Shown here: piece after piece, positions 58,033-64,000 of the stretch | Numbering within the stretch: position 1 is the first letter of the stretch | How the letters are laid out: each line of letters begins with the position of its first letter | Assembly: GCA_916700875.1 (NCBI GenBank) | Contig: CAKAKS010000031.1 | Location: 13,465,124 to 13,529,123 of the forward strand | Origin: Sebastes aleutianus | Lineage: Eukaryota; Chordata; Actinopteri; Perciformes; Sebastidae | Direction: 5' to 3' | DNA length: 64,000 nt | Notes under the pieces: model-generated | Seen by the model: only the letters and a program-made list of their open reading frames with translations | What the model was told of the DNA's origin: nothing | Database searches by the model: none | Position numbers and translations under genes: made by a program

Positions 58033-58375
58033 TAACTCCAGTGGGCAACTGCCGAGTCTGAGGAAGTGAAGCCAATGTGGAAGTGCATTAAACTTTCATT
58101 TTTTCAGCAGCGGGCGACTCCTCTGGTTGCAAAAAGAAGTCTGATTGTATAGAAGTCAATGAGAAAATGACCCTGCTCCTCACTTGATTTATTACCTCAG
58201 TAAACATCGTAAACATGAGTTTATGGTCTCAATCGATAGTTTCAAGTCTTCTTCAATACAGCATGATGTTCATTTGGTATTATTATTATCATTATGGTCC
58301 CATTTAGAGTCAAATAGACCATAAAGCAGGGGATGCTTTAGGGCGTGGCTACCTTGTGACTGGCAGGTGACTACC
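58033..58375 (-). repeat. Dispersed repeat E, copy 2
   Basis: Plus strand reads CAGTGGGCAACTGCCGAGTC through ATTATGGTCCCATTTAGAGTC, the inverse of 7305-7622. It carries a small ATT-repeat expansion (TATTATTATTATCATTATGG) missing from copy 1. Confidence 0.8.
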
Positions 58376-59761
58376 ACGGCGTTGTCAGGTATGGGAGTTG
58401 TCAATGTCTTCGTCTTACAACTTTTACCCTTTCATAGTGTGTTTTCAGTTAATGAAAGTTAATATTAACATTTTGGTCGCCTATAAATGTCTTATTCAGC
58501 GTTCGGTTGTACTTAGCACCCTCTTGTGTCACTTGTGGTTGCAAAAAAACAAGATGAAGACGGCTAAAATGCCGAACTCAAGGCTTCTAATACAGTCTAT
58601 GGCTAGCTCACTTCCTTCTAACGCCACACCCCCTTGTAGTCTTCAGCCCCAATCGACTCTGTTGTGACATCACAGCTCACTCTAGAGCCACATATGCAGT
58701 AGTACTCCCCATAAGCTGTAAACACATTGATGTGTGAAATTGGTGGACTTCCCCTTCAAGAGATTGGGACTTTTTGGTTTTAGCTGTCACACAGAGAAAA
58801 CTCAGTGTTATTTACACAACCATAATGTATCTTAAATGTTTCATACAAACTAAACCATTGTCACACAATATTACAGATATACTCTAATTCTACAAATGCA
58901 TCCCTACATTTTCACAACAATCTAATAATATATAGATTTGTAGGTCTGGATTCTATTCTTCAGGAAAGTCCCTCAATGTCCCTTTTTGTGTTTTTAGCTT
59001 TCTCACACTAAATCAAATAAATGTCTAAATGTCAGCTTTGTTGTTGTTTAGTGATTTTATTTTGGTTCCACCCAACTCCTCCTAGCAACACAACTGAGTA
59101 TTAAAAGCTAAAAGTGGAGCCATAAACATATGGCACTGGTTTCCAAGTGCGACACAACCAACACTTTAAAACTTTTTTTTTTTCTTAGAAAAAGGCCACT
59201 TCACAGCACTAAATCTAATCCAGCTAACATGTGGCCAGGAATGTGTGTTTGGGGCCAAGCTATGTGTAATGACACACATGTGTGAAAGGGCATATCTAAC
59301 CATGGGGAGCTAAACGAGTCAGCTTTAGGTGGCTTGACCTTTGAACCGAACCAAAGGCTGGTGTGAGGGAGCCACCTCTAATGAAGGGCTCAGAGTGGAA
59401 ACCGCTGGACCTCCTCTCGTTTACAGAAATCACTCTCAAAATGAAAAACTCTCCTTTTAGGGTTTTATTCACTCAAAGGAAGTTGTTTGAACGCACATGC
59501 TCTTTTTAAACACTTCACATTGAAATTTAAGAGCTGACCAGTTGGCCATTACATAAGCAACTCCACTGAGGCAGTTGGGGGTGAAGAACCTGAGTATTAA
59601 CCTCACTTTTGTTGGAGTTGTTGGAAGTCACATAGTAGCATATCTAGCATTCAAATATTTTGTTAAGAGCAAAAGCCAAAAATAATTGAATTCCTAAGTT
59701 GATCCCATCTCTATCACCATTTTTCTGCATGCATTTTCACTTTTAAAACCAATATTTTAAA
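58376..59761. other. Mostly unique; fragment of a fish repeat at its start
   Basis: 58655-58765 (GTTGTGACATCACAGCTCAC..CCCCATAAGCTGTAAAC) resembles the promoter-proximal part of repeat G-type sequences. Otherwise nothing recognised. Confidence 0.35.
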
Positions 59762-59852
59762 CTGGACGGACGGATGGATGGATAAATGGACAGATGGACG
59801 GACAGACAGATTGATCGATGGATGGAAGGACGGAGGGATAGATGGACTGTCC
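59762..59852. repeat. Degenerate (GGAC/GGAT)n tetranucleotide array
   Basis: CTGGACGGACGGATGGATGG and following imperfect GGAC, GGAT and AGAC units. On the minus strand it reads as a Ser/Pro/Ile repeat, which explains the small open frame there. Confidence 0.85.
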
Positions 59853-62305
59853 AAATGTATGCACCAATACCGTAATGCATAAATTGAGTGCATGGAAAAG
59901 CAGCAAACTGAATGACTGGTGGATGAACGGATTTATCAATGGATGAGTCGACTCAATGTGTGAGCTAAGACCTATTGGTGACTGTTGGCTATTGGTGAAG
60001 CGACTGTGAGCTATTGAATGAAGGGCTGGGTGTATGAATATGAACAGATTGGACTGGAATGGACTAATGCATCCAAGGAAAGAGTTGAAACATTGCTTTG
60101 TCTCTGAAAAAGAAAAAAATCAATTTCAAAGAGCGAGAAACGATCCACTCATGTCTAAATTGCTATGGAATTTTGTTGTGATGGTCCTTGTTGGGAAAAG
60201 ATAGGTGAGATGTGGATCAGAAGATGACGGACAATACAATATTTGAAAACGCTCAGCAGCAATTTGTCTTTCCTGACAAATATTAATGGTCAACTCTCGA
60301 CTTATCACGATGTGGATGTAGAATTTAAACCCAACGTGACTGTAAGACACTTGTTTTCTTAACTCAGGAGCATACTGCATCGCCACAGATTTCCAGTGTA
60401 ATCCATCAACTCATCTCTTAAATCGGCTGCAGCGTAGTTTGGTCAGAAGTTGGCGCTATAGGCTATGCATGGCTGTAATCCACCAGTAAACAGAGTAGAA
60501 GAAGTAGAGGTTGCGAACCGGAAACAAAACAAGTCGGCTTGGCCATCTAACCATCTACGAGAGAAAAATGGAGAGAGGTTTTTAGGAATTTATTTCAATT
60601 GGGCAAGTTGTTCTTTTATGTCAGCTAGTATTGGCCCGTTTCATGCTGTCAAGAGACGAAGAGAAGCATTCACGCATTATGTGAATATCCGAGAAGACGC
60701 TGACACATTTAGCCCATCAACTCTTTTTCGACAAAGGCAAATACCACCTTTTTTTCGCAATTGAGGAAGTTTTATCGAATTTTTCTGTTCATGGCTAATG
60801 TGTCTGAGTGTGGGTGCTTAATATTAATCACATATGCAGTACTTAGAAGAAGTACAACCTGTCAATTATTTTAATTAACATTTTCTAACCTTTGGTTTGT
60901 AACCTTTTTGATGAAATCATTGATGTGGAGTAACTAATATCAGGTGACATTTTTTTTTTTTCCAAAATGACACATTTCCAATTGAAAAGTAATGTTCTGC
61001 CATCTGCTCACCACAGGAACAGTTGCCTCTGGCTCTTTGAGTCCTGCTGAACTCGGAGGACTCCACCTGTGTAATTAGTAGTAGGAGCGCAAGTCTGCCT
61101 CGGCTTTTTCTCACGTAGACATTTCAGTTAGTTTATTGGGTTTATTTTAAGGCAGAGAAAAAAGTTTCGCTGTAAATTGGATGATGAAGGTCACTGAAAT
61201 GGATAGCTCAAAGCATTGACAGATCAGACCACCACCTGTGTTTCCACACCCATTGTCTGTCTTTCCTCTATAATCTATGGTCATTGAACATCTGTAAAAT
61301 AATGTTCAGATTATAAAGTCTCAAAATAAAATAAAAAAACCAACATAAAGCATCTGGTGTTTCCTTTAATTACTGTTAGAATCGAGAGAGGAGGATGTTT
61401 CAGAGTTCAGTCTGTTCCCATTATGACACAATGACATGATGACACTCAAGGTGTCCCCATCGCGATATGTGTGATTTTATCTCGGCGTGTGTCCCTCTTT
61501 GGTTGTGTTCCTGTCTGATACAAGTCAATTTAAAGTTTAAAAGCAAGACATAGTCTCACGAACCATGACCAAAGATGGATCAAGGTGTGTAAATGCGGCA
61601 CAGTTGAGTAGTATACAGTATATTTTAGTTGCAGTGACAATTTTGCAAGCAAACTCGAGTCAAACTGTTGTTAAAACCTGCGTGCGTGCATGTGTGTTTG
61701 TTTGAGAGAGTGGGATGACTCAACTATTTCATAATGGTCCCGTTCTTTCACCTGATGTGAAACGAACAAAACAGATTCTTGCTTTTCCCAGAATTCCTTG
61801 CAGAATAAACAGCAGGAGACACTGAGAAAGAAAGTGATTCATTAGGCGATGACGACAGAGATCTGAACAGAGAGACAAAGGTAGAGAGGAAAAGACTTAA
61901 CATGAAAGAGACATCAAGAGAAGGGTGTGAGAAAGGTTTTGTTTATCGCAGAGTGGGAGTAATATTAGGTTAAAGAGAGTTATTAAGAGCACTTTGTGGG
62001 AGTTTAACACAGTGGGTGAGATCTACTCATCAGTACAAAGGTGTGATCCCTCTCTTCTCTTTTCCTGCTGTTTATCTATTTTATCCAACTCTTTTGACTT
62101 AAAAGGATAGTTCACGATTATGGATTTTACAATCAGGAATAGTTATTGTGAACAACGTGTAGAAAATTCGGCTTTATGTATCTCAAATTGACAGGAAGTG
62201 AGACAAAACATATTAACCACATCAAATTAGCCACAATCTGTCGTCGTAAACTTGTGCTTTATGGAACTGCAATATGGGAAAAAGATGGGAAAAGATCCCT
62301 CCCAG
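59853..62305. other. No gene recognised
   Basis: 60460-60780 has an open frame of 99 codons without a known domain and may be old repeat sequence. T run at 60949-60961. 61820-61980 is purine-rich. Confidence 0.35.
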
Positions 62306-62308
62306 TAA

Positions 62309-62703
62309 AGACCCTACACACCGGGGGCGTTGTTTTGTGTGATTAATTCGTCAATATATGTTTTAAGATGTTATTTTTGTCATGAATACTTTCACACAGA
62401 ACGTGAATATTATGCTATGAAAAAGCGACGTACTTTTTTCCGGAACAAGGTTGATTTTCTGAGCTTTCGCACCGCGAATAAAGGCATCAAACAATTACGT
62501 TGTGTGGAACGGGTTGAGTTGCGCCTGTATTTATGAAACAACAACACGGAGGCCGAACCAAGTCAGCAAACTTTAGTACTCCTTTCAACTTTGACCAAGG
62601 ACAGACTAAATCCATTCTCCCTTCTTACCTTTTACAATAAAAGCACTAGACATATAATATTTCCAGGTGAGTATTTTGTCACGCCCCCAGTGTGTAAAGG
62701 CCT
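62309..62703. mobile_element. Harbinger-like MITE with TAA target duplication
   Basis: Left end AGACCCTACACACCGGGGGCG and, inverted, right end AGGCCTTTACACACTGGGGGCG. TAA flanks both (62306-62308 and 62704-62706). About 395 bp. The 3-bp TWA duplication and short G-rich inverted ends fit PIF/Harbinger. The 68-codon open frame at 62330-62536 has no recognised domain. Confidence 0.8.
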
Positions 62704-62706
62704 TAA

Positions 62707-64000
62707 AACACTACTTTCAGTCCAGTGTACACCTAGAATAGCATACAACTGCTACAATGAAAAGGATATGTCAAACGCCAGAGGTTCAGATGGAGGCAAG
62801 GGAGGTCAACCAAACACAAGACTCGGTCAAAATCTTGTACATGTCTGGACCCTGTACGGTCAGTCTGTGAATTTGTGGCTAAGTTGTTATACAAATAGCC
62901 AGTGGTCATGTCTATAATGTTAAATTGGGCGGTACATGTCCACCAGGTCCTGCGAGGACACTAGGGGACGCGCTGGTCCACTCAACTGGCCGTTCAAGCG
63001 GTGACGTACCCTATCGTGGAGTGCACTTGATTGATCCCTGGTTTTCAAACTTTTCTGTTTGTAGTGCTGACCCTCTGCGGTCAAGCCAAAAAATCGTCTG
63101 AATCGACAATAAACACAAACAAATGTTCACAGAGAAACACAATTGTACAATGTCCAACACCCAATTTGCAAAAATCATTGTTGAAAAAACATCTTGGAAT
63201 ATTTTAAATGCAGCCAACAACTCTCCCTGATGAATTCAAAATCCCTCCACGTGTTCTACAAAAGATCCATCGCCTTCTAGGCACAGCTTTCTCAGATATT
63301 TGACAAATGTGCTCATTGTGTTCAATGTGGTTTTTACGACTAAATAGATCCAATCATCCCCCGACAGGGAAGCTGATCAAGATCAAAAGGGTCATCTGCT
63401 CCAATCCCATAAATCTGGTCTACATGATGATGTGCCTGTGAGGAAAAGCAGATGGGAGTAAAACACACAAAAAAAACAGGAAATGTTTTGAAAGCAATAA
63501 ACTGCATCCTCGATCATTTTTGTATAAATCTATTAGCAGGAGACGTCTTGTGATGTGAACACTAGGCCTCAAGATTTTGTGTTTCAATTAATGAAAATAT
63601 AACCTTTATTAGTATCCTGTTCCCGTTCATCTTGCTAGGCATTCGTATATACAGTATACGTCTGTATTGTATCCTTCCTTTTCGTCCATTGGGTCTACCA
63701 TAGGGATTGCAAGGAAATCAAAAGAGATCAAAAGGATCCGGTCAGGTGAACTACACCCTGCTGTACCTCAGATGCTGCAGTTCATACAAGATTAGGAGCC
63801 AGGACAGAGTCTTATAACTTTGTTATTTTGCAATGATTGCTTTTGTTTTAAACTCTTGTTGAAGGACAAATGCCACCTGGTAAATTCAAATATCACGGGA
63901 ACATCTTAAACATTCATCTCTGCTGTTGCATATCATACAAACATTCGATAAGCTCACAATGTCGATCAAAAATGTGTGTAATGTTGATTAAAAGGGCTGT
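62707..64000. other. No feature recognised
   Basis: Unique sequence to the window end. A perfect TATACAGTATAC-like dyad is at about 63648-63659. No gene, RNA or repeat that I can support. Confidence 0.4.

Noticed and set aside
59757..59939. 60-codon Ser/Pro/Ile-rich minus-strand frame
   Set aside because: It reads through the GGAC/GGAT tetranucleotide array.

Overview
This window looks like non-coding DNA from a ray-finned (teleost, probably percomorph) fish nuclear genome. It is AT-rich, every long open frame is broken or low-complexity, and it is full of short dinucleotide arrays. It also holds many short interspersed sequences that I recognise as typical of fish: hAT-, PIF/Harbinger- and piggyBac-like non-autonomous DNA transposons, LINE scraps and several unclassified dispersed repeats. 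I see no bacterial-type operon, no CRISPR array, no tRNA or rRNA gene, and no complete protein-coding gene. The most likely setting is a large intron or an intergenic gene desert. These calls come from reading the sequence and comparing copies within the window; no database was searched.

Layout. 1-5.4 kb: two dispersed repeats (B1, A1), a purine-rich tract, and a homeodomain-motif-rich stretch. 5.4-13.3 kb: microsatellites, a 68-bp duplication, repeat E1, two intact A elements with target duplications, and a TTAA-flanked piggyBac-like MITE. 13.3-28.6 kb: a hAT-type MITE (C1), degenerate fish repeats, a purine-rich tract, a third A element, and a 1.28-kb Harbinger-like element carrying a Myb/SANT-like coding relic. 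28.6-41.9 kb: an odd GC-rich patch, two promoter-like sites, a LINE reverse-transcriptase relic, an A element nested inside repeat B, and a long-TIR MITE. 41.9-48.6 kb: the broken 3' part of a multicopy transposon-associated gene, then a 987-bp MITE that contains a 31/41-bp minisatellite. 48.6-64 kb: a full B copy, second copies of C, D and E, and a second Harbinger-like MITE.

Nothing here works as a pathway. The interest lies in transposon biology: exact target-site duplications assign several families, one insertion is nested, internal-deletion derivatives can be compared side by side, and a minisatellite sits in one MITE copy but not in its sibling. The second interest is possible cis-regulation: several AT-rich stretches with dense ATTA/TAAT motifs and two TATA- or CCAAT/octamer-type promoter candidates. 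The regulatory calls are inference and would need cross-species alignment or transcript data.
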